A stretch of DNA of 39,671 nt from IMG/VR virus record IMGVR_UViG_3300023170_000067, positions 1-39,671 of that record; one strand, written 5' to 3'. The notes below the pieces were generated by a model that was given only the letters and a program-made list of their open reading frames with translations, searched no databases and was not told the origin of the DNA. The DNA comes from a virus. Position numbers and translations under genes: made by a program. The first letter of the stretch is position 1. Every line of letters begins with the position of its first letter. Shown piece after piece: positions 1-11,888 of this stretch.

Positions 1-1667
1 GCAGATCCTGCTGATCCGGCTGATCCAGCACTACCTGCACTGCCTGCTGAACCTGCTGATCCGGCACTTCCAGCACTGCCTGCTGAACCTGCTGATCCGG
101 CACTTCCTGCACTGCCTGCTGAACCTGCTGATCCGGCACTTCCTGCACTACCAGCAGATCCAGCACTACCAGCAGATCCAGCACTACCAGCACTACCTGC
201 TGAACCTGCTGATCCAGCACTACCTGCGCTGCCTGCTGACCCCGCTGATCCGGCACTTCCAGATGAACCAGCACTACCTGAACTTCCTGATGATCCTGCT
301 GAACCTGCACTTCCAGATGACCCTGCACTTGCATCACGACCAGATGAACCTGATGTTCCAGATGAACCAGCACTGCCAGATGAACCTGATGTTCCAGATG
401 AACCAGCACTACCTGAACTTCCTGATGATCCTGTTAAACCAGATGAACCTGCTTTACCTGAACTTCCTGATGATCCTGTTAAACCAGATGAACCTGCTTT
501 ACCTGAACTTCCTGATGATCCTGAGATGCCTGAGCTGCCTGATGTTCCGGCACTACCAGCAGTACCTGATGATCCTGAACTCATCTGTGTTAATATATTT
601 GATCTCAGTATAACAGAACTACTATTTTGTCCAGATTCTATATAAAGACCATCATCAGAATTAACAGTGATATGATCAACTTTTGATACTGTATTTCCTG
701 AAATTTTTGATTCAGTAACTTCTAATGGAGGTGAAGCTTCTCCAAATTCCAATGTTCCATTAGCAGTAACACGTAGAACATCTCCTTCTATACCTAAATT
801 AGATTCATTTACTTCTTTTAATTCTGTTACAGATAGAATTTTTTGTTGATTAGTATCCCTAATCGTAAAATCATTACCCGATGAACTAGCAAATCCTAGA
901 ACTGCATTTTGTGTTCCTGTACCAATTTTTAGAGATTGAGTATCACCTATCGTTAGAGAACGATTAATAACTAAATTTTTGTCATCATCTATCGATAATA
1001 TATCAGGATCAAAAGATAAGATTATTGTGGAAGTATTTTGTGCAGCAAATAAACCGCTTCCGGTTTTGATGGATTTGAATTGAAGAGTTACTGTGCTAGT
1101 GTCTTGTTTTACATCAGATAATATTTGAACTGTATTGGAAGAAACTGATAAGTTTTGTGCATTTGCGGTTTTTGCGTCACCTCCTCCGCCTCCATAATAT
1201 TCACCCCACCCAACAGCAACTTTTTGAGCAGTTTGGGCTGCTTGAGAACCTATATTTTTAACAATAGTTTTTAATGTCTCTATTTCTTGTTTTAAAGGTT
1301 CTACCTTTGCATCATCACCTTTTTCACCTTGTGGACCTTGTGGACCTTCAAGTCCTCTCGGTCCCACAGGACCTTCAGGACCTTGCAAACCTTGTGGACC
1401 CATCTTACCGGGTTCGCCTTTTTCGCCTGTATCACCTTTAGGTCCAGGCAATCCTTCTAAACCTTTTTCCCCTCTCTCACCTTTCGGTCCTTGCTCACCT
1501 TTAATTTCAAGAACTTTTATTTTTTCACCAGTTACAGGATCTAAGATTTCTCTAATTTCTTTTATGAAATCTTGTTTAGCTCTTTTTAATTCTTTTTGAG
1601 TATATGTTAAAGAGGCAGCTAAAACTTCATTAAGTTTTAGCTGTTGGTTTTTATTATCGGTTGACAT
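1..1667 (-). CDS. Collagen-like / Gly-x-x repeat fibre protein, 3' end beyond the window
   Basis: An open frame starts at ATG 1667-1665, only 4 nt after the portal stop, and runs without a stop to the left edge (at least 555 codons). Residues about 1-55 form a charged helical head containing [15 protein letters not shown]. Residues about 55-118 are 21 consecutive collagen triplets ([12 protein letters not shown] ... GPQ GEK GDD). A Gly5 hinge follows near residue 157. Residues about 160-360 are beta-rich and fibre-like. From about residue 363 to the edge, Gly occurs at nearly every third position with Ser, Ala or Thr between (GSS, GSA, GTS, GKA, GLT). One triplet is broken (GRD ASA). The frame was checked codon by codon at several places. 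The protein is probably a trimeric host-contact or decoration fibre. Collagen triplets are known in phage fibres, but the role here is inferred. The Pro-free Ser/Ala repeat could form a polyglycine-II-like bundle rather than a collagen helix. Confidence 0.88.
   Translation of the reverse strand, partial: MSTDNKNQQLKLNEVLAASLTYTQKELKRAKQDFIKEIREILDPVTGEKIKVLEIKGEQGPKGERGEKGLEGLPGPKGDTGEKGEPGKMGPQGLQGPEGPVGPRGLEGPQGPQGEKGDDAKVEPLKQEIETLKTIVKNIGSQAAQTAQKVAVGWGEYYGGGGGDAKTANAQNLSVSSNTVQILSDVKQDTSTVTLQFKSIKTGSGLFAAQNTSTIILSFDPDILSIDDDKNLVINRSLTIGDTQSLKIGTGTQNAVLGFASSSGNDFTIRDTNQQKILSVTELKEVNESNLGIEGDVLRVTANGTLEFGEASPPLEVTESKISGNTVSKVDHITVNSDDGLYIESGQNSSSVILRSNILTQMSSGSSGTAGSAGTSGSSGISGSSGSSGKAGSSGLTGSSGSSGKAGSSGLTGSSGSSGSAGSSGTSGSSGSAGSSGTSGSSGRDASAGSSGSAGSAGSSGSSGSAGSSGSAGSAGSAGSAGSAGSAGSAGSAGSAGSAGSAGSAGSAGSAGSAGSAGSAGSAGSAGSAGSAGSAGSAGSAGSAGSAGSAGSAGS
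276..523 (-). repeat. 45-bp in-frame tandem repeat inside the Gly-x-x fibre gene
   Basis: A unit beginning acctgaacttcctgatgatc (plus-strand reading) occurs at 276, 411, 456 and 501. The units at 411 and 456 are identical over all 45 bases, and the one at 501 matches for 23. The copy at 276 is offset by exactly three units, with diverged units between. Each unit encodes 15 residues (five Gly-x-x triplets, including GKA GSS GLT), so gain or loss of a unit keeps the frame. It lies within a longer degenerate Gly-x-x tract covering about 1-580. Confidence 0.85.
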
Positions 1668-1671
1668 TTAA

Positions 1672-3348
1672 TTAATCGTCTAAATTTATAGTAGAAAGAA
1701 TATCATTAATAGTGTTTTTCAATTTCTCATCATTTTTACTGGAATCTATTTTTTCTTGTATAATTTTATCAATTTTCTCTTCCGTCAATAATTCTCCATT
1801 GTCATAAATTTTTGAGTCAGTCTGTAGACCCATTTTCATATCATCTTCTCCTGAAAATCTAGGATCTTCTAACTCTTTGGCAATTTCATCATCATTTATT
1901 CTTATTTCATCATCACTCATTTGTAAAATATTTCTTCTAATATAATCATTAGAATAATATTTACCGGCATATTCTGATAAATCTCTGAGTAAGTTTAATC
2001 TATCCTGTAAAACTTCATTTCTTTTTATTTCTGTAAAATGACTATCAGATTCATAATGATAATATATTTCATTTTTTATTTTTTTCCAATCATCACGATT
2101 CATGATGCCCTTCAAACTCAACTGTCTTTCTAACAATTCATCAAATAAAATTGAAAATCTATTTTGTAGTCTATTCACGAATCTTGTGAATTTTACTTCA
2201 TCTCTAGAAATTTCGGTTGCTCGGCCTATAGTATAACTTGCTTCTGATTCCAATCTGGATAAAGGTACTCCGAGTGATTTGTAAAGTTTTTTCTGAAAAT
2301 ATATGACATCTTCAATATCTCCAAGATTTTGTCCTCCTGGTAATGTTGTAACTTCGGTTCCTCTACCTCCTTCCATTCTTGGCATCCAATAGTCTTCAAG
2401 CATAGACATATGTTTTCTATCATCACGAATTTCTCCAGTGTTAGCATCATAAACAAGTTTATTTTTATATCTAGCCATTAAATCACGCATATACTGTTCA
2501 GCACGAACTTTTGGTAAATTACCTACATCTACATAAAAAATTCTTCTTTCAGGAGCTCTAGATATACGATATATTACCAATGAATCTTCTATCATCCTTA
2601 ACATATTCAAAGGTTTAATAGCTTTATGTAAATATGATAAAACTAAAGATTTATTAGAATTTAATAATCCTGAATGAAAATATACAATGGAATCTATTGA
2701 AATTTTTAATCCTGATGCTGCATTAGTAAATGCAGTACCCATAGTTTGACCTTGTGACTGATAGATTCCTTTTTCATTGTATACATAATATTCTTGAATT
2801 TGTTTTTTAGTGGAACCGTCAGGAAGTCTGGTTGTTTGGTTTTCTCTGATTTTTTTTATTTTGCGAGGATCCAAAAGGCGTAATTCATATATACCTTTTT
2901 TTGGATTTTTATCATCGATCATCACATGATAATACATTCTGCCATCAATATACCATCTTCTAAATAAATCATAACCTACATTTTGAAAATCTAATAGTTT
3001 TGTAAGTTCTTTGAATTCAATTCTAATTTTATCTTTTATATTTTCAGATAAATTTAAATTATCTAATTTAATATCAACTATAGGTTTATCTTTAATAGAT
3101 ATGACCGCTTCATTAACAATGTCATCTATGGCATTTTCAACTTCTGCCTGTATAGCCATATCTCTATAACGATTTATTAATTCTGTTTCACTTTTTATGG
3201 CACCTTCAGTATCAATATAAGTTCCATAAACTCCTCCTGAAGCGACAGTAACAGCACCATCATCACGTTCTGCCTCTGCAAAAGTTTGTATTTTTACATC
3301 TTTTTTTTCTTTTTTTCCAATAGTAAAGCCGAAAATGTCAATTGCCAT
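1672..3348 (-). CDS. 20: Portal vertex protein, gp20-like
   Basis: The portal forms the dodecameric ring through which DNA is packaged and ejected, and it nucleates the head and holds the neck. At 558 residues it is slightly longer than T4 gp20 (524). The central signature of T4-type portals is present: ISRAPERRIFYVDVGNLPK, then KNKLVYDANTGEIRDDRKHM, then a W-M-P-R-x-E-G-G-R-G-T-E stretch and LPGGQNLGDIEDV, then KSLGVPLSRLESE. The N-terminus has the usual acidic segment with NRYRDMAIQAEVENAIDDIV. The start at 3348 is preceded by CAGGAA as a Shine-Dalgarno. It follows the tail tube gene after a 90-nt gap that holds an inverted repeat, and it is followed after 4 nt by the collagen-like fibre gene. 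Confidence 0.98.
   Translation of the reverse strand: MAIDIFGFTIGKKEKKDVKIQTFAEAERDDGAVTVASGGVYGTYIDTEGAIKSETELINRYRDMAIQAEVENAIDDIVNEAVISIKDKPIVDIKLDNLNLSENIKDKIRIEFKELTKLLDFQNVGYDLFRRWYIDGRMYYHVMIDDKNPKKGIYELRLLDPRKIKKIRENQTTRLPDGSTKKQIQEYYVYNEKGIYQSQGQTMGTAFTNAASGLKISIDSIVYFHSGLLNSNKSLVLSYLHKAIKPLNMLRMIEDSLVIYRISRAPERRIFYVDVGNLPKVRAEQYMRDLMARYKNKLVYDANTGEIRDDRKHMSMLEDYWMPRMEGGRGTEVTTLPGGQNLGDIEDVIYFQKKLYKSLGVPLSRLESEASYTIGRATEISRDEVKFTRFVNRLQNRFSILFDELLERQLSLKGIMNRDDWKKIKNEIYYHYESDSHFTEIKRNEVLQDRLNLLRDLSEYAGKYYSNDYIRRNILQMSDDEIRINDDEIAKELEDPRFSGEDDMKMGLQTDSKIYDNGELLTEEKIDKIIQEKIDSSKNDEKLKNTINDILSTINLDD
1683..1690 (-). promoter_or_regulatory. Candidate late promoter for the collagen-like fibre gene
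   Basis: The minus strand reads TATAAATT, 7 of 8 matches to the T4 late-promoter octamer TATAAATA. It lies inside the 3' end of the portal gene, 15 nt before the fibre ATG. No clear Shine-Dalgarno sequence precedes that ATG. In DNA this AT-rich a chance match is quite possible. Confidence 0.35.
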
Positions 3349-3363
3349 GTTTATTCCTGAAAT

Positions 3364-3403
3364 GCAAGTGAATAAAATATTACTGTTTTATTTATTCACT
3401 TGC
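3364..3403 (-). other. 13-bp perfect inverted repeat between gp19 and gp20
   Basis: Arms 3364-3376 (gcaagtgaataaa) and 3391-3403 (its exact reverse complement) enclose a 14-nt loop. It lies 35 nt after the tail-tube stop and 15 nt before the portal ATG. Neither strand has the run of T expected of an intrinsic terminator directly after the stem, so it may be an RNA-processing, stability or attenuation element. The first arm in transcription order overlaps a candidate late promoter. Confidence 0.6.
3389..3396 (-). promoter_or_regulatory. Candidate late promoter for portal gene
   Basis: The minus strand reads AATAAATA, a 7 of 8 match to TATAAATA. It lies 40 nt before the portal ATG, exactly the distance of the matching octamer before the tail sheath gene. 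It is embedded in the upstream arm of the inverted repeat 3364-3403. Confidence 0.45.
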
Positions 3404-3438
3404 AAAATCAGAAAATATTACATATTTACATTTGTTTG

Positions 3439-4032
3439 TTATGCAATACTAATCGGGGTTGGACCTACAGTAGTAGTTTCTGCAGTAGATGGTGTTGTTG
3501 CTGTCCAATAATCATAAGCAAAAGTTACAGTAAATTCTTCAACGGAATCATTATCACCCCAATCCAAAGTTATTTCACTAATATCTATAGGAAATAAATT
3601 TTTAAATTCATATTGTCTTTGTATAAACGGAGCACTTGAAGATCCTATTTTTGAAAGTTGATTAACTATTGCAGAATCCGCTAAAGCATAACCAGAATGA
3701 TCTTCTCTATAATTTTCTTCATGCGCATTAATATTTTCCATCCAATGTTCAAAAGCGGAACGATAAGCAAAACTTTCATCATTTATCACTGTTACCGTCC
3801 AATCGGCAAAAGTTCTATTTCCTGCCAATTTTACTTCTCTGCCAAAATATGGTACTGTTACAACACCTATAGTAGATCCAGGTATTGATGCTGCCCTACA
3901 AAAAAACTTAAAATCTCCAGAAGTATTTTCAAAATAATAATTTGCTAAACCAGGTATTTGAACCTCAAACAAATTTGGTCTTGCGCCATCTAGTGCCATC
4001 GCACTTCTAAATGATGAAACATTAAAAGCCAT
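3439..4032 (-). CDS. 19: Tail tube protein, gp19-like
   Basis: This is the subunit of the inner tail tube, stacked in hexameric rings inside the contractile sheath, and it forms the channel for DNA. At 197 residues it is somewhat longer than T4 gp19 (163). The N-terminus FNVSSFRSAMALDGARPNLF with FEVQIPG, and the central SIPGSTIGVVTVPYFGREVK followed by FADWTVTVINDESF, are typical of T4-type tubes. The C-terminal third contains ITLDWGDNDSVEEFTVTFAY and then a short Thr/Pro/Ser-rich tail, probably the extra length. The ATG is preceded by AAGGAGAAA at good spacing, 16 nt after the sheath stop. It lies between sheath and portal, as in T4. Confidence 0.97.
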   Translation of the reverse strand: MAFNVSSFRSAMALDGARPNLFEVQIPGLANYYFENTSGDFKFFCRAASIPGSTIGVVTVPYFGREVKLAGNRTFADWTVTVINDESFAYRSAFEHWMENINAHEENYREDHSGYALADSAIVNQLSKIGSSSAPFIQRQYEFKNLFPIDISEITLDWGDNDSVEEFTVTFAYDYWTATTPSTAETTTVGPTPISIA

Positions 4033-4048
4033 TTGTATTTCTCCTTAA

Positions 4049-6502
4049 TTAAATTGCATTTACTACTTCATTGAATTGAACACCAGTGCCCACTGCCACA
4101 AAGTTCAAATTAATGAAGTTAATTGATCTTGTTGGTTTTACGAAAATATCTCCTCTAAATTCATTTCTATCTATGACATTTGGAGGATTGTTTGTAGTAT
4201 CACATACAACTTTATAATCAGTTATACCTCTTCTACTTTTTACTTCTCTTAAAAAAGGAGTTACTATGCTAACAAAACTCGCTCTTGTAAAATCATCATT
4301 AAATTCAAAAAGAGAAAATTGTGCGGCATTGGCTATTGCTTTTTCTAGAATGATAAACAATCTTCTAACATTTATTCTATCAAAAGCTGAAGGTCTACTT
4401 AAAAGAGTTTTATCTCCAAAAAGTATAGTACCACCACCAGGTAATGAAATTACAGGATTAATACCTGCAGAATATAATAAGTCACGCTCTGCATTGTTTG
4501 GATTGAATGCTAATTTTGTGACATTTTTAACATTTCCTCTAGTAAAACCAGCCGGAGAAATATAAGGATTAATATTATCAGATTGCGCACATAAACCCGC
4601 AATATCTCCATTCAATGGAACCCATCGATAAACACCTGAAAACCTATCGAATGCATACTTGAAGTTTCCGTCCATTACAGCATAACTAGAACTAGGAAAA
4701 GATTTTCTTCTATTTACGATACTAGTAGTTTCATTACCTTTGGTAGCAATATCTGAATATTGCGGAGAAACAAATGCGACACAATCTTTTCTATGCTCAC
4801 ATATATCATTTATAACATATGTGCAAACATCATCAGGGTGATCTCCACACATTATCAAAGATACGTCAACATCTTCAGGTTTTCTAAAATACGTATAGGC
4901 ATTTACTATATCAACAAAAGCACGTATATCCTGTCCGAAGACAGGATCTTTAAAACCATCAGATCCACCAGAAAGACTATAGGTTGCTATTCCTTTTTTT
5001 CCTGCATTAGAATATGCTCCATTAAAAGGAAGTCTTCTGAGAACAACTGAGGTGTTGACTCCCTGATCATTTTTTTCATAGAGAATGTCACTAAAACCGT
5101 CTAAAACGGTTCCCCACTCCATTGATATATCAAAAAGTTCATTATCATCAAACTCAACGCCAAGATTAAAGCAATCGGTCCGATCACCAATCCCATCATG
5201 GTCTCCCCATCTGAGATATTGAGAATTTTGACTTATAACATCTCTATAATAAAGTGTGGTAAGATCATCATTGGTCGCATTTGCACAAACTGATACATTT
5301 GGATAAGTTTCCAAAACAGATGATGATGATTTTGCACCAGCACCTCTATTATCTTTAGTTCCTGTAAATACCCCGTCCTCATCTACAACTACTACATGAA
5401 TTTCATCATTCAAATTTTTATTTTGAGTTCTGTTATAACCAAATTTAGATGTTAAAGGAGGATTTTCAAAAAGTGATCTAAATTCCCATTCTCTACCAAA
5501 TGCAGTGCCAGCGAGAATTGATCTTATCAAAGGTTCAGTAACTTCTAGCGAGGTTTCAGTTGTTATCGACTTTACTCTTCTCTTATCAGATGTTCCAGAA
5601 GCATCTACAAAAGTTATTAAATCACCTACGGATAATTGTTTTTGAAAAAATGTTCTTGTTCCTGTGATTGTTGTAGAACCTGTTTCTCCTGTTATCGTTC
5701 CAAACATTGAACTAGAAGGAGTTTCAAATGCAGATCTTGCATGTCTAATAATTTTGTTTGATGGATATGAACTTGTTCCTAACAAATTTTCAACAACTGT
5801 TGCATCTGTATCTGAATATTTTACAGCTCTAAATACAGTATTACTGAGAACTGCTGTGACTATTCCTTTGATACCGACAAAAGCATCATCGTCACCTTGA
5901 ATGCCTCCTGATAATTCTATGACATCATTAACTGCTATATTACCATCAAAATATATTACTTCAGTACTTGTAAATTCATCAGAACTGGCTGTTGCCGTAA
6001 AGGTGCCAGGCAATTCAATAGATGTGTTTGCATCTAAAATTACACTTCCATCCGTCTGAACCCGAGTATTTGCTCTATCAGGCATACATATGCTGACTTT
6101 TAGGGAATCTCCATTATAACCTGCATATTTTGCTATAAAAGAAATTCCGTCAACTCCTGAAGAATAATTTTTATCATAATCATCTTGATTTTTAATTAAT
6201 TGCTGCGCACCAGTTGTAGTCGAATTAAATGCTCCACCATTGGTATTTGCAGCTCTAATAACTTTTAAATTATTTGAATAACTTAAAAAATTTGAACAAG
6301 TCATAACAGAACCGTAAGTGTATGCATCTGTTTTTCCAAACAATTGTGTTAATTGATTTGAATCAGTAATGGTTACCACTTCTTCAATGGGTCCCCACAA
6401 AAAATAACCTGCATATCCTCCTACTGATGTAGACGGAATAGGTACTCTAGTGGTTAAATCTATTTCAGCGACCGATACTCCCGGACTTACCATGAATGCC
6501 AT
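4049..6502 (-). CDS. 18: Contractile tail sheath protein, gp18-like
   Basis: This is the sheath subunit that polymerises around the tube and contracts at infection. The N-terminus has SPGVSVAEIDLTTRVPI and GGYAGYFLWGPIEEVVTI, and the C-terminus has YKVVCDTTNNPPNVIDRNEF with FVKPTRSINFI, both hallmarks of T4-type sheaths. Also present is the stretch FKYAFDRFSGVYRWVPLNGD followed by GLCAQSD. At 817 residues it exceeds T4 gp18 (659). The extra length seems to lie in residues about 140-420, a Thr/Ser-rich, beta-rich part likely exposed on the sheath surface. The start at 6502 is fixed by AGGAG with 5-nt spacing, and a candidate late promoter lies 40 nt upstream. Confidence 0.98.
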   Translation of the reverse strand: MAFMVSPGVSVAEIDLTTRVPIPSTSVGGYAGYFLWGPIEEVVTITDSNQLTQLFGKTDAYTYGSVMTCSNFLSYSNNLKVIRAANTNGGAFNSTTTGAQQLIKNQDDYDKNYSSGVDGISFIAKYAGYNGDSLKVSICMPDRANTRVQTDGSVILDANTSIELPGTFTATASSDEFTSTEVIYFDGNIAVNDVIELSGGIQGDDDAFVGIKGIVTAVLSNTVFRAVKYSDTDATVVENLLGTSSYPSNKIIRHARSAFETPSSSMFGTITGETGSTTITGTRTFFQKQLSVGDLITFVDASGTSDKRRVKSITTETSLEVTEPLIRSILAGTAFGREWEFRSLFENPPLTSKFGYNRTQNKNLNDEIHVVVVDEDGVFTGTKDNRGAGAKSSSSVLETYPNVSVCANATNDDLTTLYYRDVISQNSQYLRWGDHDGIGDRTDCFNLGVEFDDNELFDISMEWGTVLDGFSDILYEKNDQGVNTSVVLRRLPFNGAYSNAGKKGIATYSLSGGSDGFKDPVFGQDIRAFVDIVNAYTYFRKPEDVDVSLIMCGDHPDDVCTYVINDICEHRKDCVAFVSPQYSDIATKGNETTSIVNRRKSFPSSSYAVMDGNFKYAFDRFSGVYRWVPLNGDIAGLCAQSDNINPYISPAGFTRGNVKNVTKLAFNPNNAERDLLYSAGINPVISLPGGGTILFGDKTLLSRPSAFDRINVRRLFIILEKAIANAAQFSLFEFNDDFTRASFVSIVTPFLREVKSRRGITDYKVVCDTTNNPPNVIDRNEFRGDIFVKPTRSINFINLNFVAVGTGVQFNEVVNAI

Positions 6503-6542
6503 ACTTTCTCCTAAATTTGTTGTTAATTTTGTTAACTGAATA

Positions 6543-6550
6543 TATTTATT
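6543..6550 (-). promoter_or_regulatory. Candidate late promoter for tail sheath gene
   Basis: The minus strand reads AATAAATA, 7 of 8 to the T4 late octamer, 40 nt before the gp18 ATG. This leaves a leader of about 35 nt containing AGGAG. It lies in the 98-nt gap 6503-6600, which also holds the plus-strand promoter of the HNH gene. Confidence 0.5.
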
Positions 6551-6587
6551 ATTTTGATGTTTTTAAATTGACATTTATTTATCTTAA

Positions 6588-6595
6588 TATAAATA
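6588..6595 (+). promoter_or_regulatory. Late promoter of the HNH gene, perfect TATAAATA
   Basis: An exact TATAAATA lies on the plus strand, with 5 nt between it and ATG 6601. In T4 late promoters transcription begins about 6 nt after this octamer, which would place the start at or within a base of the ATG. No Shine-Dalgarno is seen. The same octamer and spacing occur before the only other plus-strand gene, at 11876. Confidence 0.65.
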
Positions 6596-6600
6596 TTTTA

Positions 6601-10168
<3,568 letters not shown>

Positions 10169-10171
10169 TTT

Positions 10172-10576
10172 TTAATCCTTATCTTTTAACATTTTTTGTA
10201 ATTCTGCGGTGCTCCCAACAAATAATGCATTTGTAACTTTACTAGGTGTATTTTTAACTTCCTGATTAATATCTTTAATTTGTTTATGCACGTTGACTAA
10301 ATTTTGACTCTGTTCACCAACTGTTTTTATCAATTGACCCAATACCTCATACATTCTAGCATTACCACTATCTTTTGCTTCCTGCATCAATTCGTTTATA
10401 GCATCATGACCTCTTTCTATGATATTATAAAAATTCTCTCTAGCATACTTATAATCCGTATTGACATCATCATCTGTAGATTCAACATTTATTTTTTCAA
10501 TAGTATTATTAATTAATTTAATATTTGAATCATTAGAAATGTTCAATAATTCATCTAACTTATCTGGAAAATTCAT
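10172..10576 (-). CDS. 16: Terminase small subunit, gp16-like
   Basis: This regulatory packaging subunit binds DNA, stimulates the gp17 ATPase and helps start packaging. At 134 residues it is close to but shorter than T4 gp16 (164). The match to T4 gp16 rests on layout and motifs: an acidic LDELLNISND start; then DYKYARENFYNIIERGHDA corresponding to the T4 DDYGVVRRN segment; the helical core ARMYEVLGQLIKTVGEQSQ with LVNVHKQIKDI, aligning with T4 HMEVFATLMGQM and LKLHKDMKDI; and the C-terminal ALFVGSTAELQKML, like T4 VFMGSPTELMDE. The core helices should form the coiled-coil oligomer. It starts 2 nt after the lipoprotein-like gene, and in this phage it is separated from gp17 by a 1.5-kb gene. 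Confidence 0.88.
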   Translation of the reverse strand: MNFPDKLDELLNISNDSNIKLINNTIEKINVESTDDDVNTDYKYARENFYNIIERGHDAINELMQEAKDSGNARMYEVLGQLIKTVGEQSQNLVNVHKQIKDINQEVKNTPSKVTNALFVGSTAELQKMLKDKD

Positions 10577-10578
10577 TA

Positions 10579-10917
10579 TTAGTCCTCATACCAATTTATG
10601 CCTTTTGATTTACAGAAATTACCTGCGGTTTTCATTTCTATTCCTAACTTACCATTTCTTAATTTATTCAAAAATTCATCATCTCTTAATTTTTTTCTCA
10701 TCTGATCTAAAGAACAACCACAATACAATATTGCTTTATTTCCATTCCATTTTGTATCAGTTTCTTTAAATTTATTTTCATGAACTTTTTTAAGACTTTT
10801 TTCACAACTTGACATACCATAATGTACAATAGAGGATTTCCAAGGTCTATCGCTTTTTTTATAATCACCCATACATCCATAAAGAAAAAATAATATTATT
10901 ATCACATTTAATTTCAT
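10579..10917 (-). CDS. Small predicted lipoprotein, unknown role
   Basis: The protein has 112 residues. The N-terminus MKLNVIIILFFLYGC reads as a lipoprotein signal peptide: one Lys, a hydrophobic stretch, then the lipobox Leu-Tyr-Gly-Cys15. Tyr at -2 is unusual. The mature part is basic, with four further cysteines (38, 66, 68, 102) that could form two disulfides in the periplasm. A central YCGCSLDQMRKKL resembles nothing I can name. The start overlaps the gp15 stop as ATGA, and it ends 2 nt before gp16, so it belongs to the late operon. Candidate roles, all inferred, are superinfection exclusion at the cell surface, a lysis accessory such as an outer-membrane spanin, or envelope modification. 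It lacks the Pro-rich character of many o-spanins. Confidence 0.8.
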   Translation of the reverse strand: MKLNVIIILFFLYGCMGDYKKSDRPWKSSIVHYGMSSCEKSLKKVHENKFKETDTKWNGNKAILYCGCSLDQMRKKLRDDEFLNKLRNGKLGIEMKTAGNFCKSKGINWYED

Positions 10918-11837
10918 GTTTCATACTCACCTGTTAAATTGTTATAATAAGCACTAGGATTAAATATTGTAATGCTTTTTAAATTTTCAGTTTTATCAGC
11001 AGTTTCAGATATAGGTGTGATTGAAATTTTACTTATAATATTTTTTGACCCAACATTTGAATCACTATTTTCAAATAATAAATGAGTTTCATCTTCTAAC
11101 AATAATCTGTTGATAGAAAAATTATTTGAATTTTCTAAATTTAAAAAAACTAATTCCGAATTATTTAAATTTACTTGATCAATTGGAGTTCTAAAACTGA
11201 TATCAATTGATTTAATAATTTTATCTGAAGTTCTAATATTTGGATATATGAACCCTTTTAAAGTAAAATCTAATGTCCATACTATTGCCCTTCTCTGCAA
11301 AAAATCTCCTAGATAATCATCTTCTACAGATGAAGAATTTAAAACAATAGGAACATCTAATTTCAATCCCATATCAGTTAAAATATTGACTGATACTGTA
11401 AATTCTGGTGTAAAATAAGGTAAAATTTGTTCTAATATTTGAGTACCATCTTCTGCATTATCGACAAATACAAACAAACTAAAATCAAAAGTATAAGGAT
11501 TTGGATTGTACATCGTTTTCAAAGTTCTAGAATTTGATACATAACTTTTATTTACCATTTTGCCGATGGAATTTAATTTCCTCTCCGGATCATAATTAAT
11601 TGCGGTCATCTCAAATCCAATTCTAGGTAATTTTATAGAAATTTGTTTGTCTAAATTTGGATCTGCTTCTAATCTAGCTAAAAATTTCTGTTTCGGTCCA
11701 TAAGCGACCGGAACCTTTATTTTAGATACCACATTATTATTTGAATCTTTTTTTTCTATACTAATGTCGTTAAATAAAGTTCCAAATAATGCAACATATT
11801 TTCGAATTGTTTGATGGTAGAAAGTTTGTCCTAGCAT
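10914..11837 (-). CDS. 15: Tail sheath stabiliser / tail terminator, gp15-like
   Basis: This protein caps the completed tail and joins it to the neck. At 307 residues it compares with 272 in T4. The N-terminus LGQTFYHQTIRKYVALFGTL matches the T4 gp15 pattern F-Y-N-x-x-x-R-R-Y-x-x-L-x-G-x-L-F. It is followed by IKVPVAYGPKQKFLARLEAD and the LPRIGFEMTAINYDPERKL motif (LPRI is shared with T4). The YNPNPYTFDFSLFVFVDN segment is also typical. The C-terminal 80 residues contain a LLLEDETHLLFEN motif, also seen in baseplate proteins of this phage, and look like an added beta-rich tail. The ATG is preceded by TGGAG. The start faces the divergent 117-residue gene across a 51-nt gap. Confidence 0.94.
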   Translation of the reverse strand: MLGQTFYHQTIRKYVALFGTLFNDISIEKKDSNNNVVSKIKVPVAYGPKQKFLARLEADPNLDKQISIKLPRIGFEMTAINYDPERKLNSIGKMVNKSYVSNSRTLKTMYNPNPYTFDFSLFVFVDNAEDGTQILEQILPYFTPEFTVSVNILTDMGLKLDVPIVLNSSSVEDDYLGDFLQRRAIVWTLDFTLKGFIYPNIRTSDKIIKSIDISFRTPIDQVNLNNSELVFLNLENSNNFSINRLLLEDETHLLFENSDSNVGSKNIISKISITPISETADKTENLKSITIFNPSAYYNNLTGEYET

Positions 11838-11875
11838 TTTACTCCACTGATTAATATATTTCTATTATTTAGTTT

Positions 11876-11883
11876 TATAAATA
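11876..11883 (+). promoter_or_regulatory. Late promoter of the 117-residue plus-strand gene, perfect TATAAATA
   Basis: An exact TATAAATA is followed by 5 nt and then ATG 11889, the same spacing as before the HNH gene. Transcription would be expected to start at or next to the A of the ATG, giving a leaderless message. No Shine-Dalgarno is present between the octamer and the start. Confidence 0.65.
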
Positions 11884-11888
11884 GTTAT

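Noticed and set aside
1-580. Regular spaced repeats at the left end, CRISPR-like at first sight
   Set aside because: The period is a multiple of three and the minus strand reads as continuous Gly-x-x codons in frame with a clear gene start at 1667. There are no unique spacers between fixed repeats.
263-613. Plus-strand reading frame rich in Leu, Met and Asn
   Set aside because: It is the antisense shadow of the Gly-x-x codon repeat and has no ribosome site or believable composition.
3364-3403. Intrinsic terminator after the tail tube gene
   Set aside because: The stem is perfect but AT-rich and not followed by a T run on either strand, so I list it as an inverted repeat of unknown role.
4266-4565. 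Plus-strand frame inside the tail sheath gene
   Set aside because: It is antisense to the conserved C-terminal part of gp18 and has no independent support.
6496-6600. Longer start for the HNH protein at 6496
   Set aside because: It would start inside the sheath gene, add a hydrophobic stretch foreign to HNH proteins, and lie upstream of the TATAAATA at 6588. ATG 6601 fits promoter and family.
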